The notes under the pieces are model-generated. The model was not told where the DNA came from and searched no databases. It worked only from the letters and a program-made list of their open reading frames with translations. Source: Thermoplasmata archaeon (lineage in GTDB: Archaea; Thermoplasmatota; Thermoplasmata; Thermoplasmatales; Thermoplasmataceae). Taken from it: a stretch of 13,145 nt of DNA. Location of the stretch: the NCBI GenBank assembly GCA_021793945.1, contig JAJYRT010000042.1, forward strand, positions 1 to 13,145. The letters run 5' to 3'. The stretch's first letter is position 1. Each line of letters opens with the position of its first letter. Below, in pieces: positions 1-6,016 of this stretch. A program made the position numbers and the translations under genes.

Positions 1-168
1 GAACTCTACGTTACAATCCTCAATCACTGCTTTCCAGAACCACTCCCTATCGCGATCCGCTCGTTCATACAGTTCCCTTATGGTTCCTATTCCGTGCTTT
101 GAAGCGAGCTTCATGATATTTGTGTTGCTGACTTTCTCGCCATCTGGAACATAAACATAGTCACCCAT
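1..168 (-). CDS. AMP-forming acyl/acetyl-CoA synthetase, N-terminal fragment
   Basis: Partial gene; only the first 56 residues are inside the window and the reading frame continues past the left edge. The translation starts MGDYVYVPDGEKVSNTN and contains ELYERADRDREWFWKAVIEDC. This matches the N-terminal cap (ACAS_N) of AMP-forming acetyl-CoA and medium-chain acyl-CoA synthetases, where the sequence 'YEELY..S..DREXFW' precedes the adenylate-forming core. The enzyme activates a carboxylic acid with ATP to an acyl-adenylate and then to acyl-CoA in the cytoplasm. The ATG at 168 is the only reasonable start: the frame has a TAA about 60 bases upstream and no ATG, GTG or TTG in between. An AT-rich element lies about 27 bases upstream, so the transcript is probably leaderless. 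The acyl substrate cannot be judged from this fragment. Confidence 0.75.
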   Translation of the reverse strand, partial: MGDYVYVPDGEKVSNTNIMKLASKHGIGTIRELYERADRDREWFWKAVIEDCNVEF

Positions 169-190
169 CTTCTGGCCTATGCAATAACCA

Positions 191-203
191 GCTATAATTT
201 TTT
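191..203 (-). promoter_or_regulatory. TATA element of the acyl-CoA synthetase gene
   Basis: On the minus strand the sequence reads AAAATTATAGC, centred about 27 bases before the ATG at 168. This is the spacing expected if transcription starts at the start codon itself. The rest of the divergent gap (about 204-403) shows no gene that I recognise. Confidence 0.5.
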
Positions 204-328
204 TCGCGGATGTACCATCTGTTCTCCGTTAAGGTAAATGGGTCGCGAGCAGCATTGGGGTTCCTTGAAGATCCAATTTCTGCATATGGATGTTGAAACG
301 TTGTTCTGTCATTTTTCCTGAAATATCT

Positions 329-340
329 GCATATAATTTG
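329..340 (+). promoter_or_regulatory. Candidate TATA element of the three-repeat secreted protein gene
   Basis: GCATATAATTTG is the best TATA-like sequence before the secreted protein gene. It would start a transcript near 360, giving a leader of about 44 bases to the ATG at 404. A weaker alternative is TTTATT at 373-378, which would give a leaderless transcript from 404. The choice between them is not settled by the sequence. Confidence 0.35.
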
Positions 341-403
341 CACATTATCTTTACCTAATTTTGAAAATTGCCTTTATTGATCCTTCGGATTGTACAGCCG
401 GTA

Positions 404-1858
404 ATGATGGACAAGTCTAAATCTCTAACAGTATTTTTTGTGGTTCTGACGGTGATTTTTGCTGGTTCATTCGTTGCAGCATACGCATCATATGCTGCCG
501 CAAACGCATCAGCTAGCACCAACGGTGGAAACTACGCCCAGGAAGTTACAAATTATGATAACCAGCAGGGTGCTGTGGTTTTAAAGCAGGCATTATCACA
601 CTGGAATGACATTGCCATTGAGAACAGCACGCTGGTTATGTCGGAGTATACGGGAAATGCAACGCTGCAATGGATGGGAGGGCCACTAACCGGAACATAT
701 ACAGGAAAGACGCAGATCAACACAACATGGAACAAGTTCTTCGGACTATGGACCGCTGTATGGTTTTACACGACATCTCCTCCGACAGTTTCAGTCAATG
801 GTAACAATGCCACTGTGACATCGTTAAACCAATTTATAATGACCCCCTTCTCGGCTCAGCAACAGGTGCAATTCCTTAACATAAGCTACACTCTTAGTTA
901 CATTAAAACCGGAAACAACTGGTTAATCAACAAAGAAGTGTGGCATATAGTGGGATCAGGAATTGTTTCATATTCCCAGTCTTACGTCAGTGATCTGGAG
1001 GCAAACTCTTCCCCAGTTGCCGCCGCTTTCTCGCACTGGAATGACATTGCGATAGAGAACACAACATTGTTATCAACACAATACTCTTCGAACGCTACGT
1101 TACACTGGATTGGTGGGCCTCTAACCGGAACATATACAGGAACGACGCAGATCAACACAACATGGAACAAGTTCTTCGGACTGTGGAGCGCTGTATGGTT
1201 CTACGCCATCAATCCTCCATCAGTGACCGTGTCAGGTAGTGTGGCCAATGTAACTTCCGTGAATCAATTCATCCTAACTCCATCTGATAATAACAGCCAG
1301 GTGCAGTACATCAACGTAAGCTACACCCTTGACATGGCGTTTTCTGGAGGACAATGGAATATCTATAATGAGATATGGCACATTGTCGGGACCGGCGACA
1401 TATCGTTTGCGCAGGAATCGGTTGAATACAACACAATAAATTCACTGGCATTCAGCCACTGGAACAACATCGCGATTGAGGATAATACTACGGTGATGCA
1501 GGAATATGCAACAAACGCCACTCTTCACTGGGCCAACGGTGCGCTGAAAGGTAACTACACCGGTCTGAGCCAGATCAACACAACATGGAACAAGTTCTTC
1601 GGACTATGGAGCGCCGTATGGTTCTATAGTGAGGCACCCCCAGCAGTTACATTGCACGGAAACACGGCAATTGTAAACGCCACCATCCAGTTCATAGTGC
1701 AGAATGCTTCAAACAGCAGCGATTTCAAATACATCAATGTAACATACGGGATAGAATACTACAATATTGGGTTCAATTCAAGAACAGGGCAGGATCAGTA
1801 CGCGATAATAAGCGAGAATTTCGACAACACAGCGTTGAACTCAATATCGAAGGTCTGA
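404..1858 (+). CDS. Secreted protein with three NTF2/SnoaL-like repeats
   Basis: A 484-residue protein of unknown function. The N-terminus MMDKSKS is followed by a hydrophobic stretch (about residues 8-28) and then an Ala/Ser-rich segment, so it should be exported as a signal-peptide protein or stay anchored by that helix. The rest is three tandem copies of about 130-140 residues (roughly 60-190, 203-335 and 346-482). Each begins with SHWN(D/N)IAIE and contains an 'NATL.W..G.L.G.YTG..QINTTWNKFFGLW.AVWFY' core. That pattern (Trp-Asn helix, aspartate/asparagine strand, glycine turn, W-K-FF helix) resembles the NTF2/SnoaL cone fold. I count about 21 N-X-S/T sites, unusually dense and fitting a surface glycoprotein. 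An in-frame TTG at 368 would add 12 residues, but ATG 404 (or 407) gives a normal signal peptide. Fold assignment is by pattern only; a ligand-binding or cell-surface role is inference. Confidence 0.75.
   Translation: MMDKSKSLTVFFVVLTVIFAGSFVAAYASYAAANASASTNGGNYAQEVTNYDNQQGAVVLKQALSHWNDIAIENSTLVMSEYTGNATLQWMGGPLTGTYTGKTQINTTWNKFFGLWTAVWFYTTSPPTVSVNGNNATVTSLNQFIMTPFSAQQQVQFLNISYTLSYIKTGNNWLINKEVWHIVGSGIVSYSQSYVSDLEANSSPVAAAFSHWNDIAIENTTLLSTQYSSNATLHWIGGPLTGTYTGTTQINTTWNKFFGLWSAVWFYAINPPSVTVSGSVANVTSVNQFILTPSDNNSQVQYINVSYTLDMAFSGGQWNIYNEIWHIVGTGDISFAQESVEYNTINSLAFSHWNNIAIEDNTTVMQEYATNATLHWANGALKGNYTGLSQINTTWNKFFGLWSAVWFYSEAPPAVTLHGNTAIVNATIQFIVQNASNSSDFKYINVTYGIEYYNIGFNSRTGQDQYAIISENFDNTALNSISKV
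581..1850 (+). repeat. Three tandem coding repeats, period about 420-435 bases
   Basis: The three domain copies of the secreted protein begin near 581, 1012 and 1441. A 35-base stretch encoding QINTTWNKFFGL is identical in all three copies at 713-747, 1148-1182 and 1571-1605. Copies 1 and 2 also share an identical 22-base stretch encoding part of LTGTYTG. Outside these blocks the copies differ strongly, so the identity is patchy. Confidence 0.85.
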
Positions 1859-1861
1859 ATA

Positions 1862-1872
1862 GTTTAAAATAC
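1862..1872 (+). promoter_or_regulatory. TATA element of the regulator/membrane protein pair
   Basis: The sequence GTTTAAAATAC lies directly after the secreted protein stop. It would start a transcript about 15 bases before the TTG at 1910. The following T-rich run (1877-1885) may also terminate the upstream transcript. The same TTTAAAATAC core occurs in the promoter of the nuclease gene at 2741-2750. Confidence 0.45.
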
Positions 1873-1909
1873 CTAATTTTTTTATTGCTATTACTGGCGA
1901 TGGGGTAAA

Positions 1910-2221
1910 TTGAATGATATCTTTGAAGGGGAACACAGGAGACTTGCATGGTGGCTCCTTGTCGCCACGAAGGGAGGACCAATGAGGATGAAAATCATAA
2001 CGCAGCTTAGCAGAAACCCATCGAATCTTAACAGGATCAGCAATGATCTTGGAATTAACTATAGAACAGCGGAACATCATGCAAAGGTACTTATGGATAA
2101 CGGAATGATCATTTCAAAGGGGGATGGATATGGAAAAACGTATTTCATTTCGCCATATTTTGAAAAAAATTACCATATCATAGAGGAAATTGAGGAAAAA
2201 CTAAAGAGGAAAAGCAGATGA
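1910..2221 (+). CDS. Winged helix-turn-helix (ArsR-like) transcription regulator
   Basis: A 103-residue cytoplasmic DNA-binding protein. The order is EGEHRRLAWWLLVATKGGPMRMKIITQLSRNPSNLNRISNDLGINYRTAEHHAKVLMDNGMIIS, then KGDGYGKTYFISPYFEKN. This is a classic ArsR-type winged helix: helix 1, the 'I...L...P.NLNRIS..LGI.Y.T..HH...L..NG' recognition region (about residues 31-70), then a beta wing. No metal-binding cysteines are visible. The TTG start is preferred because the first ATG (codon 25) would cut off helix 1, and GGGGT sits just upstream as a weak ribosome-binding site. The stop overlaps the start of the membrane protein gene (ATGA), so the two are co-translated. The likely role is control of its own operon or neighbours, sensing through the membrane partner; that is inference. 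Confidence 0.8.
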   Translation: MNDIFEGEHRRLAWWLLVATKGGPMRMKIITQLSRNPSNLNRISNDLGINYRTAEHHAKVLMDNGMIISKGDGYGKTYFISPYFEKNYHIIEEIEEKLKRKSR

Positions 2222-2505
2222 TTGGAACTCTGTGGATTGCTAACCTGGGTATTCTCACTTTAGACTTTGCAATAATGCTTATACTGATTTCTCGCTATTT
2301 AAAAAACTACCGGGGAACTCAGGCAAAGGCAATGTTCGGAATCGCGATGTTTGCTATCGTATTCCTGCTTCAAGCAGCAGTAAGCATCTATTTCTATTAC
2401 GGTTTCTCTACCCGGTACGGTGTTAGCGTCGCCCTTCCACTTTTGCTAATTAATTTGATCGGCTTGGCCGGATTTGGCTCTCTCTATTATAATATTAGCC
2501 AATGA
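2218..2505 (+). CDS. Small three-helix membrane protein, partner of the regulator
   Basis: A 95-residue protein with three predicted transmembrane helices (about residues 4-24, 37-58 and 70-91) separated by short basic loops such as RYLKNYRGTQAK. It has no enzymatic motif and no cysteines. It begins inside the stop codon of the wHTH gene (ATGA overlap at 2218-2221), so the pair almost certainly forms one unit. Pairs of an ArsR-like wHTH protein with a small three- or four-helix membrane protein recur in euryarchaea, with the membrane protein usually annotated only as a domain of unknown function. It may sequester or inhibit the regulator at the membrane, but nothing in the sequence proves this. 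Confidence 0.7.
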   Translation: MIGTLWIANLGILTLDFAIMLILISRYLKNYRGTQAKAMFGIAMFAIVFLLQAAVSIYFYYGFSTRYGVSVALPLLLINLIGLAGFGSLYYNISQ

Positions 2506-2739
2506 CCTCAGGTTTCCGGGTATTCTCCAATAGGAACATGTTTCTGTTTCAAGCAATAAGCGGGAAGGTTAGTTATCTTCCTTATCTTCATGGAATATTA
2601 ACACCGTCAGAACGGCACGTTATGCAACTCTAAAAACACCGGACATTTTTTACTCCAGAGATAAATACTTCCATGGAATGTTGAACACATAATTAACGAC
2701 CTTCTTAGAACTCACAACAATCTGTTGAATAACCGGAAA

Positions 2740-2750
2740 TTTTAAAATAC
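2740..2750 (+). promoter_or_regulatory. TATA element of the Hjc-like nuclease gene
   Basis: TTTTAAAATAC is centred about 31 bases before the TTG at 2777, giving an almost leaderless transcript. The 270-base gap before the nuclease gene (2506-2776) otherwise holds only short open frames that I do not recognise. It also contains two loosely similar stretches with the core CATGGAATRTT, near 2590 and 2674. Confidence 0.5.
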
Positions 2751-2753
2751 AGC

Positions 2754-2771
2754 CAGACTGATAACCGTCTG
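2754..2771 (+). repeat. Inverted repeat between TATA element and start of the nuclease gene
   Basis: CAGAC (2754-2758) and GTCTG (2767-2771) are perfect inverted arms around an 8-base spacer. They overlap a direct repeat of CTGATAA (2758-2764 and 2769-2775). The element covers the predicted transcription start and ends just before the start codon, the position of a typical archaeal repressor operator. Confidence 0.4.
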
Positions 2772-2776
2772 ATAAA

Positions 2777-3292
2777 TTGAACGGCAGTATTTACGAACGG
2801 GAACTTGCGGCGCTTCTGTCCGGTAATTCGGCATACATCAGAAAGATTTACCGAAACGCTGACGAGAAATCACTGGCAATATTGCTCTCACTGGAAGAAA
2901 AGCCTTTCTACGTTACAAGGGCGGCAGGTTCTCTGGGGGCTGATCTGATAGCTCTCAGGGATGACATGTCACTGGTTATCGAGGTAAAATCGTCAATAAA
3001 AAGCACCCTGATGTTTACAGAGGCTTCCGGACAGAGACAGGAGCAGGCGGAAAGACTTCAGGAAAAATGCTCAAGATCTGGGCTTTTCATCACGTATGCC
3101 TACCGGCTTAAGAATTATCATGGAGACTCTTGGAGATTGTTCTCGGTTCCTGGAAATCCAAAGGGAAATCTTCGTTATACTTACGAGATTCTCCCAAAAA
3201 TGCAGAAGACAAAAGATGGGAATTACACTCTTCGCTGGGAAGAGGGAACCCCTCTAGTAAAATTTGTAGATTATGTAAACCAAAAAATTTAA
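2777..3292 (+). CDS. Hjc-like Holliday junction resolvase / PD-(D/E)XK nuclease
   Basis: A 171-residue protein with the archaeal Hjc signature. YEREL near the N-terminus gives Glu7, then VTRAAGSLGADLIAL gives Arg48 and Asp56, and LVIEVKSS gives Glu69 and Lys71. Together these form the metal-binding core of the nuclease fold. Hjc cuts four-way DNA junctions symmetrically during recombination. The protein is longer than the usual 120-140 residues. About 40 residues separate Glu7 from Arg48, against about 16 in well-known Hjc proteins, and there is a C-terminal tail of roughly 40 residues (RYTYEILPKMQ...). The TTG start is needed to include the catalytic Glu7; the first ATG in frame lies after the GADLIA motif. 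The gene is convergent with the aminotransferase, only 3 bases apart. A related nuclease with another substrate is possible. Confidence 0.75.
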   Translation: MNGSIYERELAALLSGNSAYIRKIYRNADEKSLAILLSLEEKPFYVTRAAGSLGADLIALRDDMSLVIEVKSSIKSTLMFTEASGQRQEQAERLQEKCSRSGLFITYAYRLKNYHGDSWRLFSVPGNPKGNLRYTYEILPKMQKTKDGNYTLRWEEGTPLVKFVDYVNQKI

Positions 3293-3295
3293 TGG

Positions 3296-4672
3296 TTAAA
3301 GGGATTGCTTTATGGCCTTCTCCAGCGTCTCAATTCCCATTTCAACCTGTATCTTGTTGACATTGAGCGCCGGGATCAGCCTTATGGCGCTTACGCCTGT
3401 AGAAAGAAGCAGAAGCCCGTTCCTGTAACTTGCCATTTCAACATTGTCTCTGAGTTTTGCATTCGGCTCCCTTGTCCTCTGATCCTTGACAAAATCGATT
3501 GCTAGCATCAGGCCAATTCCCCTGACATCCCCTATCTGTGGATATTTTTCCTTGAGTTCGTTCAGCCTCTTCTTCATGTATTCTCCCTGTATTTTTGCGT
3601 TTTCGACGGCCCTTTCCTTCTTCATCGCCTCAATAGTTGCAACGCATGCGACGGATGCAAGGAGATTTCCGCCAAAGGTGTTGGAATGAAGACCCTGTTG
3701 TGGGAAGTCCAGGTCAGCCTTAACCACTGATGCGCCCATTGGTATTCCAGACGCTATTGACTTGGCCAGTGACATTATCTCAGGTTCTACACCGAAATGT
3801 TCCGAAGCAAACATTTTCCCCGTTCTTCCGAATCCAGACTGTACCTCATCCATAATTGTTATTATCCCGTTTTCCTCTGCCAGCTTCTTAAGCTTCTTAT
3901 GGAAATTCATGGGCGGCACAATGTACCCTCCCTCTCCCTGTATTGGCTCCACCAGAAAAGCTGCGATATCTTCAGGCGGTACCTGCATCTTGAAAACATA
4001 TGTCTCTATGTAATCAAGGACCCGGTTTGTAAGCTCATCAGGGCTTTCATAGCCATCAATTCCGAACGGGTTTCTGTAAGGGTTTGGAAAAGGAACGTGG
4101 GTTACGCCACCCATCCATGGGAACAGCCCCTTATGCTGAGTGGACTTTGATGCAGTGAAAGCCAGCGATCCCTGTGTTCTTCCATGGAATCCTCCAATAA
4201 ATGCGATAAACTGTTGCCTGCCCCTGTGTATCTTTGCCAGTTTGAGTGATGCCTCGTTCGCCTCCGTACCGCTGTTGGAGAAGAACACTTTCTTGTCAAA
4301 TTTTCCAGGGGTTACTTCGGTCAGCAGCTTTGCAGCATCAACCTGCTCCCTGTAGTAATAATCAGTTCCTGCAAAATGCCAGAGCAACTTGAGTTGCTGC
4401 TGAACTTTTTCTGTGATGTACGGGTGCACGTGCCCCATGTTTGTGACGCTGATCCCGCTTGCAAAGTCAAGGAACACGTTGCCATCCACATCTTCAACAA
4501 AAACCCCGCTGCCTCTCTTTCCGACAACCGGAAGCGACTTGGTGCTGGTAACAAGATATTTTTTGTCCATTTCTATTATTTTTCTTGCCTCTGGTCCTGG
4601 TAATTCGGTCTTTATTGAAATCCTCGTCATCCTGTTGGGTTCCACCTTTCCAGCTTCAGTTAACGTGTCCAT
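3296..4672 (-). CDS. Class III PLP aminotransferase (GABA/ornithine aminotransferase-like)
   Basis: A complete 458-residue, PLP-dependent fold type I enzyme. SGTEANE (134-140) binds the cofactor phosphate, FHGRT (162-166) stacks on the ring, and EPIQGEGGY is at 242-250. MDEVQSGFGRTG (274-285) carries Asp275, which pairs with the pyridine nitrogen. AKS at 303-305 gives the Schiff-base Lys304, and NTFGGN is at 331-336. The N-terminal 'ELPGPEARKIIEMDKKY' and 'NPYRNPFGIDGYE' are typical of the archaeal group that includes the Thermococcales ornithine aminotransferase and the broad-substrate amino acid racemases, often labelled 4-aminobutyrate aminotransferase. It therefore transfers the terminal amino group of an omega-amino acid to 2-oxoglutarate, or racemises an amino acid; the substrate is open. 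The ATG at 4672 fits a leaderless transcript from the TATA element at 4690-4702. No partner genes are on the same strand. Confidence 0.88.
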   Translation of the reverse strand: MDTLTEAGKVEPNRMTRISIKTELPGPEARKIIEMDKKYLVTSTKSLPVVGKRGSGVFVEDVDGNVFLDFASGISVTNMGHVHPYITEKVQQQLKLLWHFAGTDYYYREQVDAAKLLTEVTPGKFDKKVFFSNSGTEANEASLKLAKIHRGRQQFIAFIGGFHGRTQGSLAFTASKSTQHKGLFPWMGGVTHVPFPNPYRNPFGIDGYESPDELTNRVLDYIETYVFKMQVPPEDIAAFLVEPIQGEGGYIVPPMNFHKKLKKLAEENGIITIMDEVQSGFGRTGKMFASEHFGVEPEIMSLAKSIASGIPMGASVVKADLDFPQQGLHSNTFGGNLLASVACVATIEAMKKERAVENAKIQGEYMKKRLNELKEKYPQIGDVRGIGLMLAIDFVKDQRTREPNAKLRDNVEMASYRNGLLLLSTGVSAIRLIPALNVNKIQVEMGIETLEKAIKQSL

Positions 4673-4689
4673 GTGTGTTCATTTTTAGC

Positions 4690-4702
4690 ATTAATATATA
4701 TT
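4690..4702 (-). promoter_or_regulatory. TATA element of the aminotransferase gene
   Basis: On the minus strand the sequence reads AAATATATATTAA, centred about 25 bases before the ATG at 4672. This is one of the clearest archaeal promoters in the window and predicts a leaderless mRNA. Confidence 0.6.
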
Positions 4703-4728
4703 TAACTGAATGAAACTCGAATTACTTA

Positions 4729-4741
4729 TACGAAATTCGTA
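4729..4741. promoter_or_regulatory. 13-base palindrome upstream of the aminotransferase promoter
   Basis: TACGAA-A-TTCGTA is a perfect palindrome around one central base. It sits about 30 bases upstream of the aminotransferase TATA element and immediately next to the predicted guide segment of the tnpB element right end. Its size and symmetry fit a dimeric regulator site such as those of archaeal Lrp/AsnC proteins, which often control aminotransferase genes. The identity of the regulator is inference. Confidence 0.4.
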
Positions 4742-4742
4742 A

Positions 4743-4893
4743 TGCTGCGCAGTGTGTCGTTCTGACATACTCCCCTAGCTAAAGCATCGGGGTTCCTGCT
4801 TCACAGAGTGGCAACTCGTAGACCTCCTCTATTGAGGAGTTCCGCCGCCGTAGCACTTTCCACAGGCGTAAATTCGGGAGTGCCCCTCCCTAC
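4743..4893 (-). ncRNA. Predicted omega RNA (right end) of the decayed tnpB element
   Basis: On the minus strand the 3' part of tnpB and its flank form a series of possible hairpins. GGGAG-GGGCA-CUCCC lies within 4871-4893. CTCCTC-AATA-GAGGAG is at 4824-4839. A terminal stem with CCCC/GGGG arms is at 4772-4792. It is followed by AGTATGTCA, which ends at 4763 and is the probable element boundary. TnpB omega RNAs derive from this part of IS200/IS605-type elements, with the guide taken from the adjacent flank, here 4743-4762. The second tnpB locus has the same order of hairpins and the shared 'TTCCTGCTTCA' and 'TGACAT' motifs. The 5' limit is approximate. Confidence 0.55.
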
Positions 4894-5834
4894 ATTTTTT
4901 CCGACCTTTATCAATCCCATATTGAGGATGTTGATCGCTGCATTCAGGTCACGATCGATGGAGAGACCACAGACATTGCAGTGGTATATCCTGTCCGACA
5001 GTTTCAGGTCATGTTTGATATTGCCGCACTTTGAGCACATCTTTGAGGAAGGATCAAACCTTCCGATCTCGATGAGTTCTACTTTTCTCCACTCCATCTT
5101 GTATGTGAGCATGGTTTCGAACTGATACCATCCCTGATCTGCCGGTGTATTTTCCTTACCCTGGCTATCCGCTTTATCCTGTTGTTTGATACCTTCTTCT
5201 TTCTTGGCAGCTTCTTCTGCTGCCTTTTCAGCCTCTTTTCATGCTTCCTCGTAGAATTCAGAGGTTCGACCTGCAATCCATCGGATGTGGTTGCAAAATG
5301 TTTGATGCCCATGTCTATTCCGATGGTTCCCTTTCCCTTTTCAAGAGCCTCGTTGGTTTCGTACTGTATTGATGCGTAATAGCGATCCATGCCCCTTGTT
5401 ACAATTATCTGCTTGATATCCTGTGGAATGGAGAACCTGTCCCTGTATTCTATCCCTTCCAGGAAGTTCGGCATGACCAGCCTATTCCGTGTCGCTTTGA
5501 ATCCAGATGGCACAATGAAATACTGGTTATCTTTCTTCGACCTGAAATTAGGGTAATCGGTATTATGCCTGAAGAATGATTTGAATGCCATATCGAGTTT
5601 CACAAGGGAATGCTGCAGGCTCTGTGAATTGATCTCGTTCAGCCATGTTACATCTTTCTTCAATGACGTGAGCATCTTCATGGTGTCAAAGCCGGTCAGT
5701 CCCCTCTTCTTATCGTCCCTGCGTTCCGCATGATATTTATTCCTGACCTCGAGGAAATGATTCCATACAAAACGGCATGATCCAAAGTGCCTTTCAAGGA
5801 GAATCTTCTGTTCTTCATTGGGATACAATCGCAC
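4801..5834 (-). pseudogene. tnpB: tnpB pseudogene, RuvC-II segment deleted and frameshifted
   Basis: Remains of a TnpB RNA-guided nuclease in two frames. The N-terminal part (from 5834, about 250 residues) holds VRLYPNEEQKILLERHFGSCRFVWN, the YPNFRSKKD segment and GIDMGIKHFATTSDG with the RuvC-I aspartate, and ends after KIHRQIRD. The C-terminal part, in another frame from near 5130 to 4801, continues WYQFETMLTYKMEW, then the zinc finger CSKCG...CNVCG and RuvC-III DRDLNAAIN. The joint falls near 5131. Relative to the intact copy at 12249-13145, about 41 residues are missing (HKLS...FENLNI...KNHHLAKSIGDAS). This includes the RuvC-II glutamate. The protein cannot cut DNA. Conserved-looking residues TAIKCLK also lie upstream of GTG 5834 behind a TAA at 5856-5858, possibly a second lesion. 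Confidence 0.85.
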
Positions 5835-5934
5835 CTTGAGGCACTTGATCGCAGTTTACACAATACGTTCGTTCTTGATAATCCCTCGCATTCATCCCCT
5901 GCTTGGAGGCATGTGGCTTTCTGCTCGAATACTC

Positions 5935-5950
5935 GTAAGGAAAGTCTTAC
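5935..5950. other. Small hairpin, possible left-end structure of the tnpB element
   Basis: GTAAGG-AAAG-TCTTAC can fold as a six-pair stem (one G-T pair) with a four-base loop. Subterminal hairpins mark the ends of IS200/IS605-type elements, and this lies between tnpB and the next promoter. No right-end match confirms it. Confidence 0.25.
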
Positions 5951-5983
5951 AGGAACGGCTATTTTAGTGTATCCGTATTCAAA

Positions 5984-5996
5984 CTTATTATACTAA
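5984..5996 (+). promoter_or_regulatory. TATA element of the ferritin-like/VIT1 gene
   Basis: CTTATTATACTAA is centred about 26 bases before the ATG at 6017, again predicting a leaderless transcript. It lies just outside the decayed tnpB element. Confidence 0.5.
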
Positions 5997-6016
5997 AAGC
6001 GATAGGGTATGAGTAC

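Larger units (their letters stand above)
4763..5950 (-). mobile_element. Decayed IS605/IS1341-type element (tnpB only)
   Basis: The right end is defined by the terminal hairpin and TGACA motif at 4763-4767, shared with the second locus at 12233-12237. The left end is not sharply visible. It must lie between the tnpB N-terminus (about 5858) and the VIT1 promoter (about 5984); I place it near the small hairpin at 5935-5950. No tnpA (Y1 transposase) is present, so this is the tnpB-only type. Removing it would bring together the divergent promoters of the aminotransferase and the iron transporter, which suggests it landed in their shared upstream region. Confidence 0.6.

Noticed and set aside
161..343. 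60-residue open frame on the minus strand before the acyl-CoA synthetase
   Set aside because: It runs into the synthetase start in another frame, has no family resemblance, and would cover the synthetase promoter.
368..403. TTG start adding 12 residues to the secreted protein
   Set aside because: The ATG at 404/407 gives a normal short signal peptide; the extra residues would place a second hydrophobic stretch before it.
2506..2776. Short open frames in the gap before the nuclease gene, such as one of 31 residues near 2537
   Set aside because: No recognisable sequence, no promoter spacing and no ribosome-binding site; the region looks non-coding.
3305..4688. Several open frames opposite or alongside the aminotransferase
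   Set aside because: All lie inside a clear, complete aminotransferase gene and have no family features.
4743..5834. Calling the first tnpB a TldR-type nuclease-dead repressor
   Set aside because: TldR proteins are full-length with point changes or short truncation; here a deletion shifts the frame and separates the zinc finger from the N-terminal part.
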